From Variovorax sp. J2L1-78 (GTDB taxonomy: Bacteria; Pseudomonadota; Gammaproteobacteria; Burkholderiales; Burkholderiaceae_C): a DNA stretch of 64,000 nucleotides. Below, piece after piece: positions 25,228-34,754 of the stretch. The notes below the pieces were generated by a model. That model saw nothing but the letters and a program-made list of their open reading frames with translations. It ran no database searches and was not told where the DNA came from. How positions within the stretch are numbered: the first letter of the stretch is position 1; each line of letters starts with the position of its first letter. Position numbers and translations under genes: made by a program. The stretch covers positions 2,728,001 through 2,792,000 of the forward strand of contig NZ_JASZYB010000001.1 of assembly GCF_030317205.1 (NCBI RefSeq). Reading direction: 5' to 3'.

Positions 25228-27014
25228 ACACCCCCACCGCCAGCGCCGCGGCGATCGATCCGGTCACCGTCGAGATCATCCGCAACGGCCTCTACGCCGT
25301 CACCGAGGAGATGAAGACCAACCTGACGCGCACGGCCTACAACCTCATCATCTACGAGGCGCTCGACTTCACCGTCGGCCTGTTCACGAAGGAAGGCGAC
25401 ACCGTCTCCATCGGCCTGGGCCTGCCGATGTTCATCCGCGGGATGTCCGAAACCGTCAAGGCCAAGATCCGGCACTTCGGCTACGAGAACATCCTGCCCG
25501 GCGACATCCTGGTGACCAACGACGCGTACACCACCGGCAGCCACCTGAACCATTTCACCTTCACCATGCCGGTGTTCCACGAAGGGCGGCTCGAAGGCTT
25601 CACCTGCTGCATGGCGCACTGGCTGGACGTGGGCGGCACGCTGGGCAACGTCACCACCGACATCTTCAGCGAGGGGATCCAGATCCCCATCATCAAGTAC
25701 CAGCGCGAAGGCGTGGTCAACCAGGACCTGATCGACATCATCGCGATGAACGTGCGCCTGGCCGAACGGGCGCTGGGCGACCTGCGCGCGCAGATCACCG
25801 CCATCACCACCGGCGAGCGGCGCTATGTCGAGCTGCTGCAGCGCTACGGCGCCGATGCGGTCAACGGTTCCATTCGCCAGATCATGGATTCGTCCGAAGC
25901 GGTGGCGCGCAAGAACACGCTGTCGATCCCCGACGGCGTGTACGAGGCCGAGTCCTTCATGGACGACGACGGCCTGGAGATCGGCAAGCGCATCCCGATC
26001 CGCGTCAAGGTGACGGTGACCGGCGACGAGATGACGGTGGACCTGTCGGACGTGAGCAAGCAGGTGCGCGGCTTCTACAACTCGGGCTTCACCACGGGCA
26101 TCGCCTGCGCGCAAGTGGCCTACAAGTGCCTGACCACGCCGACCGACTACCCGGTCAACGACGGCAGCTTCCGGCCGCTGAAGGTGATCATGCCCATGGG
26201 CACGGTGATCAGCGCCGAGCGGCCGTACCCGATGCGGGTGTGGATGACCTTCCCGATGACGGTGATCGACACCATCTTCAAGGCGCTGGCGCCGGCCATC
26301 CCCGACCGCTCGATCGCCGGCCATCATGCCGACCTCGTGTTCCCGAACATCCACGGCATCTCGCCGGAGGACGGGCGGCTGTTCATCGTCGGCATCGGCC
26401 CGCTCGGCGGCGGCTGGGGCGCGAAGTCGACCGAGGACGGCGTGTCGGTGACCGTGTGCATCAACGACGGCGACACCCACAACAGCCCCACCGAGCAGCT
26501 CGAGGCCAAGTACCCGGTGCTGGTCGAGAAGTACGAGATCCGGCAGGACTCCGCCGGTGCCGGCAGGTACCGCGGCGGCCTCGGCGCCGAAATGGTGGTG
26601 CAGGCGCTGTCGCCATTCACCGTGACCACCCGCATCGACCGCGTGCACTGCAAGCCCTGGGGCCTGGAAGGCGGCGGCGACGCGATGGGCAACGGCATCG
26701 CCGTGCGCCACAAGGGCGAGTGGAAGACCGACCACCTCAACGCGAAGATCTTCAACGTGCGACTCGAACGTGGCGACGCGTACAAGATGCTCTCGGGTGG
26801 CGGCGGCGGCTTCGGCAGCCCGCTGGAGCGGGAACTCGACCTGGTCGCCGAGGATGTGCGCGAAGGCTATGTCAGCGCAGAGGTGGCGCGCGAGGTCTAC
26901 CGCGTGGCGCTCGATGCACGCGGCCAGGTCGACCATGCCGCCACGCAGACTCTGCGCAAGGCGCCGAAGGCCGGGGTCAGCGCGTCGTCGACGGTGGCCT
27001 GGGACGGCCAGTGA
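25224..27014 (+). CDS. Hydantoinase B/oxoprolinase family subunit (HyuB-like)
   Basis: This is a 596-residue HyuB subunit. VTVEIIRNGLYAVTEEM at the start, the ILVTNDAYTTGSHLNH region and DSAGAGRYRGGLG are all hallmarks of the family. It forms the second half of the ATP-dependent amidohydrolase/carboxylase with the upstream HyuA, with translational coupling by ATGA overlap. Its final codons overlap the start (GTGA) of a small unknown gene, showing tight operon packing. Length is normal for HyuB and shorter than acetone carboxylase alpha. Confidence 0.88.
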   Translation: MNTPTASAAAIDPVTVEIIRNGLYAVTEEMKTNLTRTAYNLIIYEALDFTVGLFTKEGDTVSIGLGLPMFIRGMSETVKAKIRHFGYENILPGDILVTNDAYTTGSHLNHFTFTMPVFHEGRLEGFTCCMAHWLDVGGTLGNVTTDIFSEGIQIPIIKYQREGVVNQDLIDIIAMNVRLAERALGDLRAQITAITTGERRYVELLQRYGADAVNGSIRQIMDSSEAVARKNTLSIPDGVYEAESFMDDDGLEIGKRIPIRVKVTVTGDEMTVDLSDVSKQVRGFYNSGFTTGIACAQVAYKCLTTPTDYPVNDGSFRPLKVIMPMGTVISAERPYPMRVWMTFPMTVIDTIFKALAPAIPDRSIAGHHADLVFPNIHGISPEDGRLFIVGIGPLGGGWGAKSTEDGVSVTVCINDGDTHNSPTEQLEAKYPVLVEKYEIRQDSAGAGRYRGGLGAEMVVQALSPFTVTTRIDRVHCKPWGLEGGGDAMGNGIAVRHKGEWKTDHLNAKIFNVRLERGDAYKMLSGGGGGFGSPLERELDLVAEDVREGYVSAEVAREVYRVALDARGQVDHAATQTLRKAPKAGVSASSTVAWDGQ

Positions 27015-27387
27015 CCGTTGCCATGGCCGACGAGTCCGCGCTGCGCGCCGAGCGCCTGCTGGCCCTCTGGAGCGACCTGTCGATGCGGCATGTCGCTCTG
27101 AGTGGTGCTTGCGCCTGCGGCACCGGGGGCATCAGCCTGCGCCTGGACGACTTCGAACTCGACATCGTCGGCTACCTCGAAGACGCCGCGCTGCGCTCGG
27201 GCGTACCGGCGCTGGTCGGGTTCTTCGGCGGCCTGGCGCAGGCCGAAGCGCGCCCACAGCCGTTGCGGCAGCTGCTGGAAGACGCCGGCGAGGGCCGGCT
27301 TCCCGAAGAAGTCGCCGACTGGCTGCTGCCGAAGGTCGAGAAGACGCTGCGTTCCTTCGCGGAACTGCACGGGCCGCGAGGTGGCGA

Positions 27388-27391
<4 letters not shown>
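27011..27391 (+). CDS. Small protein of unknown function between HyuB and CobW
   Basis: This is a 126-residue acidic, leucine-rich soluble protein (122 if started at the ATG at 27023). I recognise no family. It has a central GACACGTGG stretch with two cysteines two apart, then LRLDDFELDIVGYLEDA. The C-terminal part is helical and ends ELHGPRGGE. It overlaps HyuB (GTGA) and the CobW gene (ATGA) at its two ends, so it is almost surely translated with them. Acetone/acetophenone carboxylases carry a small third subunit after the two Hyu-type ones. This could be an analogue, or a partner of the CobW metallochaperone. Both ideas are inference. Confidence 0.72.
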
Positions 27392-28491
<1,100 letters not shown>

Positions 28492-28551
28492 GAGCCACCC
28501 CGCAAAACACGCCGCAGATCGCGCCGCAGACGGATTCGGAGACACAAGAAG

Positions 28552-29979
28552 ATGACAGCCAACCCATCCATCCCTGGCCCAGCACTTTCCAGCCCACCGC
28601 AGGCGACCTTCCAGCGCGCGGCCGGGTTGCTGTTCCGCATCGAGAACGTGCCCTTCAGCCGATGGCACACCAAGGCCCGCATCGTCATGGGCAGTGCGAC
28701 CTTCTTCGACGCCTTCGATGCGCTGGCGCTGGCCTTCGTGCTGCCGGTGCTGATCGCGCTGTGGCATCTGTCCGCGCTGCAGGTCGGCCTGCTGATCGCC
28801 TCCGGCTACGCGGGCCAGGTGATCGGCGCGCTGCTGTTCGGCTGGCTGGCCGAACGCCATGGCCGGGTTCCGAGCGTGACCGCGGCGGTCGCGCTCATGT
28901 CGGTGATGAGCATCGCCTGTGCCTTCGCCGGCAGCTTCAACGCGCTGTTCGCGCTGCGCTTCGTGCAGGGCATCGGCGTCGGCGGTGAGGTGCCAATCGC
29001 CGCGGCCTACATCAACGAACTGTCGCAGGCCAAGGGCCGGGGGCGGTTCTTCCTGCTCTACGAACTCATCTTCCCGCTCGGCCTGCTCGCCGCCGCGCAA
29101 GTGGGCGCCTTCGTGGTGCCGCGCTTCGGCTGGGAGTTCATGTTCCTGGTCGGCGGCATTCCGGGCCTGGTGATCCTGTTCTTCATGGCACGGCTGCCGG
29201 AGTCGCCGCGCTGGCTGGCGTCGAAGCGGCGCTTCGACCAGGCGGAACGGGTGATCGAGCAGCTCGAGGCGAGCACGCCGGCGCGCAGCCTGGATCCGGT
29301 ACAGGACAAGGCGCGCATCGCGACGCGGGTCGACACGCTGGCGGCCGGGCTGGCCACCACCCGACCAGCCTCGTGGCGCGAGTTGTTCTCGCCGATGTAC
29401 CGGCCCCGCACGCTGGCGGTGTGGGTGCTCTGGGCGTCGTCGTACTTCGTCGCCAACGGCATCAACAACTGGTTGCCGACGCTCTATCGCACCGTCTACC
29501 ACCTGCCGCTGCAACAGGCGTTGCGGATGGCCTCGCTGACCAACGTCCTCAGCACCTGCGCGGTGCTGGGCTGCGCGCTGCTGGTGGACCGCGTGGGCCG
29601 CCGACGTTGGGCCACGGCAAGCTTCGTGGTCAGCGGCGCCTTGCTGGGCCTGCTGGCCGCGTTCGGCACCGGCAGTGCCTGGTCAGTGGTGGCGCTGGCG
29701 TCCACGGCTTATGCGGTGATGGGCACGACGACCGTGCTGCTGTACCTCTACACGCCCGAGATCTACCCGACGCGGATGCGTGCGATCGGCACCGGGCTGG
29801 CGACCTCCTGGCTGCGCATGGCGTCGGCGGCGGCGCCCGCGCTGGTCGGCATCGTCCTGTCCGCCCACGGTATCGCCGCTGTGTTCCTGATGTTCGCGCT
29901 GGCCAACGTCGTCGGCTTCATCGCCGCACGCCGGATGGTCGAGACGGCCAACCGCGCACTCGAAGAGATCTCGCCCTGA
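28552..29979 (+). CDS. MFS transporter (aromatic acid/sugar-type, 12 TM)
   Basis: This 475-residue transporter has about 12 hydrophobic helices. Signature loops include FGWLAERHGRVPSV between helices 2 and 3, and a PESPRWLASKRRFDQA loop after helix 6 typical of the sugar/AAHS branch. DRVGRRRWA marks the second half. A GGAG box precedes the ATG after a 60-base gap from the CobW gene. It probably imports the substrate of the HyuAB operon or an organic acid related to it. Confidence 0.85.
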   Translation: MTANPSIPGPALSSPPQATFQRAAGLLFRIENVPFSRWHTKARIVMGSATFFDAFDALALAFVLPVLIALWHLSALQVGLLIASGYAGQVIGALLFGWLAERHGRVPSVTAAVALMSVMSIACAFAGSFNALFALRFVQGIGVGGEVPIAAAYINELSQAKGRGRFFLLYELIFPLGLLAAAQVGAFVVPRFGWEFMFLVGGIPGLVILFFMARLPESPRWLASKRRFDQAERVIEQLEASTPARSLDPVQDKARIATRVDTLAAGLATTRPASWRELFSPMYRPRTLAVWVLWASSYFVANGINNWLPTLYRTVYHLPLQQALRMASLTNVLSTCAVLGCALLVDRVGRRRWATASFVVSGALLGLLAAFGTGSAWSVVALASTAYAVMGTTTVLLYLYTPEIYPTRMRAIGTGLATSWLRMASAAAPALVGIVLSAHGIAAVFLMFALANVVGFIAARRMVETANRALEEISP

Positions 29980-30005
29980 TTCACTTGAAAGCCAATGGAG
30001 ACATC

Positions 30006-30968
30006 ATGAAAAATAAAATTCTGGGCCTGATCGCCGCATCAGCGGTCGTGGTCGGACCCGTGTGGGCGCAGGCGCCCAAGTTCCCGGATCGGCTGATCCG
30101 CATCGTCGTGCCCTTTGCCGCCGGCGGCGGCGTCGATGCCACGGCGCGACTGCTGGGCCAGCAGCTCGGCACGCAACTGAGCGTGCCGGTGATCGTGGAG
30201 AACCGCGCGGGGGCCAACGGCGTGCTGGGCGGCAAGGCGGTGCAGACCGCGCCCGGCGACGGCTACACGCTGCTCTTCTCCGCAGCGACCCACGTGCTGG
30301 CCAAGCAGGTGATGAGCAATGCGCCCTACGACCCGCAGGCGGACTTCGCGCCGGTGGCGCGCGTGGCCGAAGCGCCACTGATGCTGGTGATCGCACCGAA
30401 GCACGAAGCGACCAAGCTCCCGGAACTGCTCGCGGCCATGAGGCAGACGAAGTGGACCGCCGCCATTCCCGCGGCCGGGGCGCCGAGCCATCTGGCCACG
30501 CTGCTGCTGGCCCAGCAGGGCAAGGTCGCTTTCAGCTTCGTGCCCTACAAGGGCACGCAGCCCGCGCTGGTGGACGTCGCCGGCGGCCACGTGGACCTGC
30601 TGCTGGATTCGATGATCTCCGTGCTGCCGCTCGCGAAGGCCGGCCGGGTGAAGCCGATCGCGATCACCTCGGCGCGCCGCAGCCCGCTCGCGCCGGACGT
30701 GCCGACCGCGCAGGAAAGCGGGCTGCCGAACCTGAGCTACGCCTCCTGGTACGGCGTGTGGGCGCCCAAAGGCACGCCGCCGGAGCGGGTGCAGCGCCTC
30801 AACCAGGCCATCAACGACGCGGTGCGCGAGCTCGGCAAGTCGGGCGCCTTCTCGGGCCTGGGCATCGAGCCGGTAACGCAGGACGTCGCGCAGTTCTCCC
30901 GCTACATCGACGGCTACGTGACGCAGAGCGCCACGCTGCTGAAGGACGCTGGCTTCAAGCCCGAGTGA
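30006..30968 (+). CDS. Bug/TctC-family periplasmic solute-binding protein
   Basis: This 320-residue protein has a signal peptide MKNKILGLIAASAVVVGPVW ending near AQA. Bug motifs are IVVPFAAGGGVDATARL, VENRAGANGVLGG and FVPYKGTQPA. The start was chosen at 30006, just before the signal; the frame is open far upstream. It lies 26 bases after the MFS gene and 46 before a porin, giving a porin-receptor-carrier uptake set in one operon. Confidence 0.87.
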   Translation: MKNKILGLIAASAVVVGPVWAQAPKFPDRLIRIVVPFAAGGGVDATARLLGQQLGTQLSVPVIVENRAGANGVLGGKAVQTAPGDGYTLLFSAATHVLAKQVMSNAPYDPQADFAPVARVAEAPLMLVIAPKHEATKLPELLAAMRQTKWTAAIPAAGAPSHLATLLLAQQGKVAFSFVPYKGTQPALVDVAGGHVDLLLDSMISVLPLAKAGRVKPIAITSARRSPLAPDVPTAQESGLPNLSYASWYGVWAPKGTPPERVQRLNQAINDAVRELGKSGAFSGLGIEPVTQDVAQFSRYIDGYVTQSATLLKDAGFKPE

Positions 30969-31014
30969 ACCGGCGCATCGCTTTCCATCCAACCAGAAAA
31001 AACGGAGACATCCC

Positions 31015-32286
31015 ATGAAGACGTCCATCGCAGCGGCTGCGCTGCTGTGCTGCAGCGCGGCCGCCACCGCGCAGAGTTCGGTCACGCTGTTCGGCGTGCT
31101 CGATGCAGGCGTGAGCTACTACACGGCCAAGAGCAGCTTCTACAACAACACCAACCAGTCGGTCGCACCGCCCCAGACGCCGCCTGCGGGCGTGCGTCGC
31201 AGCCAGACCGTGATGTCGAACAGCGGCACGTCCAACAGCCGGCTCGGCTTCCGCGGTGTCGAGGATCTCGGCGGTGGATGGGCGGCAGGCTTCTGGCTCG
31301 AGGCGGCCCTGGCCAATGACGCCGGTGGCGCGACGTTCTTTTCGCGTCGCTCCACGGTCAGCCTGTCGGGTCCGATCGGCGAGATCCGGCTCGGTCGCGA
31401 CTTCACGCCGACCTTCTGGAACGACTCGCTCTTCAGCCCGTTCAGCACGATCGGCGTCGGCGCCAACGTGATCTCCGCGGTGGGCACCAACCTCGCCGTG
31501 GCCAGGGGCCCGGGATCGGCCACGGCCGCTTCGGACAACTACCTGCGCACCAACAACAGCATCGGCTACTTCCTGCCGCCGAACCTCGGCGGCATCTACG
31601 GCCAGGTGCAGTACGCGCTGCACGAGAACGTCTCGCAGAGCGGGCAGGTGGGCAGCCCCTCGCACAAGGGCCAGTTCGCCGGCGGTCGGCTCGGCTATGC
31701 GGCCGGCGCGTTCGACATCGCGCTGGCCTACGGCAAGAGCGTCGCGGCCGACACCACGGGGCTCGGCGCCACCGGGCAGCCGAACGGCGTCAATCTCGAC
31801 GAGAAGCTCAAGACGCTCAACCTGGGTGCTTCGTACAACCTCGGATTCATGAAGCTGTTCGGCGAACTCTCCCGTGTGAAGGACCAGCGTGCCTCCACCG
31901 CGCCCGGCGCGACGGGCCTGCTGCTCACGCGCGACGACGACAGGTACAACGGCTGCCTGGTCGGCGTGACGGTGCCGGTGGGCGCCGGCTTGATCAAGGC
32001 GGCGTACTCGAAGGTCAGGTTCGACAATGACCTGGGCTCGGCGGCTGGCCCGTCGCGCGATGCCTCGGTCGACAAGATCGCCGTCGGCTACGAGCACAAC
32101 CTGTCGAAGCGCACCGCGCTGTACGTGACCGCCGCGCGCGTCCGTGCCAGGAACGCGCAGAACAATCCGGCCGTGATGGGTGTGGCCACTGGGACCGCAG
32201 CCTATCTGTCGACGGGTGCCGGCACGACGGGTTATGCGCCGGCGCGCTCGACGGGCTACGACCTCGGAATTCGCCACGCGTTCTAG
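31015..32286 (+). CDS. Trimeric outer-membrane porin
   Basis: This is a 423-residue precursor, longer than the porin at 20080. The signal is MKTSIAAAALLCCSAAATAQ and the mature start SSVTLFGVLDAGVSYY is typical. IGEIRLGRDFTPTFWN corresponds to the constriction region, and the end DLGIRHAF is the outer-membrane insertion signature. The extra length falls in loops after residue 40 and in the middle. It ends the FAH-HyuAB-CobW-MFS-Bug run. Its stop codon overlaps the convergent LysR gene by four bases. Confidence 0.88.
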   Translation: MKTSIAAAALLCCSAAATAQSSVTLFGVLDAGVSYYTAKSSFYNNTNQSVAPPQTPPAGVRRSQTVMSNSGTSNSRLGFRGVEDLGGGWAAGFWLEAALANDAGGATFFSRRSTVSLSGPIGEIRLGRDFTPTFWNDSLFSPFSTIGVGANVISAVGTNLAVARGPGSATAASDNYLRTNNSIGYFLPPNLGGIYGQVQYALHENVSQSGQVGSPSHKGQFAGGRLGYAAGAFDIALAYGKSVAADTTGLGATGQPNGVNLDEKLKTLNLGASYNLGFMKLFGELSRVKDQRASTAPGATGLLLTRDDDRYNGCLVGVTVPVGAGLIKAAYSKVRFDNDLGSAAGPSRDASVDKIAVGYEHNLSKRTALYVTAARVRARNAQNNPAVMGVATGTAAYLSTGAGTTGYAPARSTGYDLGIRHAF

Positions 32287-33245
32287 GGTGCCAGCGCCGC
32301 CGCGTGCGCCGATGCGCCTTCGCGCAGCAAGGCCGCCAGCGTGCGCTGCGCGGCCGACAGTTCCACCCCGCTGCGCAGCAGCAGGCCGACCGGCTCTTCG
32401 GTACCGGCCGTGGGCACGCGCAGCCGCACCAGCGCGCCCGACAACAGTTCGTCGCGGACGGCGCCGGCCGGCGTGAACCACACGGCGTCCGAGCGAAGCA
32501 CCAGCGCCCGCGCCACCGCGAGATCGAGCGTCTGCGTGTGCGTCGCGGGCAGGCGCAACCCGAGGCCCGACAGCAGGCTCTCGGTGTGGTGCCGGGGAAT
32601 CGTGCCTTCGCTGTAGACCACCAGCGGATGCGCCATCGCGTCCTGCACCGAAGTCGATGCGGCACCGACCAGCGGATGCCCCGGACGCACGACCATCGCC
32701 AGCGGCTCGGCGCACAACAGCTCGAAGCTCAGGCCCGCCATGCGCTGCGGGTCGCTCATGCGGCCGCACACCAGGTCGAGTTCGCCAGCGCGGAGCGCAT
32801 CGAACAGCACGGCGTTGACGCCGGTGCGCACCTCGACCTGCAGCGCCGGCATGCGTTCGCGCAGCGTCAGGAGCGCATCGACGAGCAAGGTCGGCGCCAC
32901 GCTGGGCAACGCGCCCACGCGCAGGCGCTCGACGCGCTCGCCGCCATCGGGCCGCAGCGCCTCTGCGCCGGCGTCGATGGCTTCGAGCACGCGCAGCGCA
33001 TGGGCCAGCAGCTGTTCGCCGGCGACGGTGAAGCGCTGGATGCCGCGCCGCCCTGCCTCGCCGCGCTCGACCAGCCGCGTGCCGGCCAGCGCCTCGAGCT
33101 CGGCCAGTGTCTTGGACATCGCCGGCTGACTCAGCGACAGCCGCTCCGCGGCCCGCGCCAGATGGCGCTCCTGCGCCACCGCCACCAGACAGCGCAGATG
33201 CCGCAGCTGCACGCCGCGCGCGAAGACCTCGGAAGGCGTCGTCAT
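32283..33245 (-). CDS. pcaQ: LysR-family regulator, PcaQ-like
   Basis: This is a 320-residue LysR regulator. The N-terminal helix (LRHLRCLVAVAQERHLARAA, then SLSQPAMSKTLAELE) and the GRRGIQRFTVAGEQ stretch match the PcaQ/GbpR group. It is divergent from pcaH, the classic PcaQ arrangement, with the candidate site four bases before its start. PcaQ proteins activate protocatechuate dioxygenase genes in response to beta-carboxymuconate or gamma-carboxymuconolactone. The symbol rests on subfamily resemblance and position. Confidence 0.82.
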   Translation of the reverse strand: MTTPSEVFARGVQLRHLRCLVAVAQERHLARAAERLSLSQPAMSKTLAELEALAGTRLVERGEAGRRGIQRFTVAGEQLLAHALRVLEAIDAGAEALRPDGGERVERLRVGALPSVAPTLLVDALLTLRERMPALQVEVRTGVNAVLFDALRAGELDLVCGRMSDPQRMAGLSFELLCAEPLAMVVRPGHPLVGAASTSVQDAMAHPLVVYSEGTIPRHHTESLLSGLGLRLPATHTQTLDLAVARALVLRSDAVWFTPAGAVRDELLSGALVRLRVPTAGTEEPVGLLLRSGVELSAAQRTLAALLREGASAHAAALAP

Positions 33246-33248
33246 CGA

Positions 33249-33263
33249 ATTACCAATGGTTAT
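33249..33263. promoter_or_regulatory. ATTACC-N3-GGTTAT near-palindrome, candidate PcaQ box
   Basis: This 15-base near-perfect palindrome (one mismatched arm pair) lies between pcaQ and pcaH. It resembles the reported PcaQ pattern ATAACC-N4-GGTTAA, apart from a spacer one base shorter. Binding is inferred. Confidence 0.5.
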
Positions 33264-33341
33264 GAGAAATCAAAGAATGATCAATTTACATCAACAGCGC
33301 GCATGAATAGAGTGCGAGTTCCCCCGACGATGGAGACACCC

Positions 33342-34073
33342 ATGACCTCACCCGCCACTCCCGGCGCCGCCCTGCCCACGCTCGACCCGCGCGACTGGGA
33401 GAGCCACCCCAAGTACATCTACTCCGGCTACAAGTCGACGGCCAAGCGCGGCCCGCTGCAGCCGCTGATTCCGCTGAAGGCCTCGCTCGGCGAGTTGCAG
33501 CAGCCGGTGTACGGCCACAGCAGCATCGGCGAGTTCGACCACGACCTCACGCGCAACGCGCGCCGCAACGGCGAGCCGATCGGCGAACGCATGATCCTCA
33601 CCGGGCAGGTCTTCGACGAGCGCCGCCGCCCGGTGCGCAACACGCTGGTCGAGCTGTGGCAGGCCAACGCGTCGGGCCGCTACGTGCACAAGGTCGACCA
33701 GCACGACGCACCGCTCGACCCGAACTTCCTCGGCGCCGGCCGCTGCCTGACCGACGACGAGGGCCGCTACCGCTTCCTCACCATCAAGCCCGGCGCCTAC
33801 CCCTGGGGCAACCACCCCAACGCCTGGCGCCCGCAGCACATCCACCTGTCGCTCTTCGGCCAGCACTTCGCGAGCCGGCTGGTGACACAGATGTACTTCC
33901 CCGGCGACCCGCTGCTGCAGTACGACCCGATGGTCACCGGCACGCCCGAGAAGTACCGCAACCGGCTGATCGCCGACTTCAGCCTCGACATCGCCGAGCC
34001 CGACTTCGCGCTGGGCTACCAGTTCGACATCGTGCTGCGCGGTGCCGACGAGACGCCTTTCGAAAACCGCTGA
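33342..34073 (+). CDS. pcaH: Protocatechuate 3,4-dioxygenase beta subunit
   Basis: This 243-residue intradiol dioxygenase carries the ferric iron. The four ligands are visible as Tyr114 (SGRYVHK), Tyr153 (GAYPW) and His166/His168 (RPQHIHLS). It opens the protocatechuate ring to 3-carboxy-cis,cis-muconate together with PcaG. I chose the ATG at 33342, preceded by GGAGAC and giving normal length; two upstream ATGs lack a good site. The alpha subunit follows after 17 bases. Confidence 0.94.
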   Translation: MTSPATPGAALPTLDPRDWESHPKYIYSGYKSTAKRGPLQPLIPLKASLGELQQPVYGHSSIGEFDHDLTRNARRNGEPIGERMILTGQVFDERRRPVRNTLVELWQANASGRYVHKVDQHDAPLDPNFLGAGRCLTDDEGRYRFLTIKPGAYPWGNHPNAWRPQHIHLSLFGQHFASRLVTQMYFPGDPLLQYDPMVTGTPEKYRNRLIADFSLDIAEPDFALGYQFDIVLRGADETPFENR

Positions 34074-34090
34074 AGCAGGAGACTCCCACC

Positions 34091-34696
34091 ATGATGAGCG
34101 CACTGGAAACCAACTTCGGCCAGACCCCGTCGCAGACGGTCGGCCCCTACTTCGCCTACGGCCTCACGGCCACGCAGTACGGCTACGACTTCGACCAGCC
34201 CTTCGACGCGACCGTGGCACTCGACGATGCCACCGGCGAACGCATCCGGCTCGAAGGCCGCGTGTTCGACGGCGACGGCAATGCGATCTTCGACGCGATG
34301 ATCGAGATCAGCCAGCCCGACGGCGAAGGCCGCTATCCGCAATCGGTGGACGACGCGCAGGCCCGCGGCTTCCGCGCCTTCGGCCGCTGCGGCACCGGCA
34401 CCGACGCGCAGAAGCGCTTCGTGTTCCACACCGTGAAGCCGGGCGCCGAAGCGCCGGGCGAAGCACCGCACATCAACGTGATCGTGACGATGCGCGGCCT
34501 GCTGCTGCATGCGTTCACGCGCATCTACTTCAGCGACGAGGCGGCCGCCAACGCCGAAGACGCGGTGCTGCAGAGCGTGCCCGCCGCGCGCCGCCCCACG
34601 CTGATCGCACAGCGCGTGGAGCAGGACGGCGCGGTGCTCTATCGCTTCGACATCCACATGCAGGGCGCGAACGAGACGGTGTTCTTCGACGTCTGA
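34091..34696 (+). CDS. pcaG: Protocatechuate 3,4-dioxygenase alpha subunit
   Basis: This is a 201-residue alpha subunit of normal length with the opening TPSQTVGPYF common to PcaG. EGRVFDGDGNAI and ISQPDGEGRYPQ resemble the beta subunit, but the iron ligands are absent, as expected. It pairs with PcaH in the (alpha-beta)n holoenzyme. A GGAG box overlaps the end of pcaH; an adjacent second ATG (34094) is an equal start choice. The gene is followed by a GC-rich stem-loop. Confidence 0.93.
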   Translation: MMSALETNFGQTPSQTVGPYFAYGLTATQYGYDFDQPFDATVALDDATGERIRLEGRVFDGDGNAIFDAMIEISQPDGEGRYPQSVDDAQARGFRAFGRCGTGTDAQKRFVFHTVKPGAEAPGEAPHINVIVTMRGLLLHAFTRIYFSDEAAANAEDAVLQSVPAARRPTLIAQRVEQDGAVLYRFDIHMQGANETVFFDV

Positions 34697-34718
34697 GTCT
34701 TTTCCCGCATACAGAAGG

Positions 34719-34738
34719 GGCGCGCCTTCCGGCGCGCC
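34719..34738. terminator. GC-rich stem-loop between pcaG and the TonB receptor gene
   Basis: An 8-base perfect stem (GGCGCGCC twice around a TTCC loop) lies between two convergent genes. No strong T-run follows on either strand, so termination activity is only moderately supported. Confidence 0.4.
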
Positions 34739-34754
34739 GGCGAAAGATCGGCCT

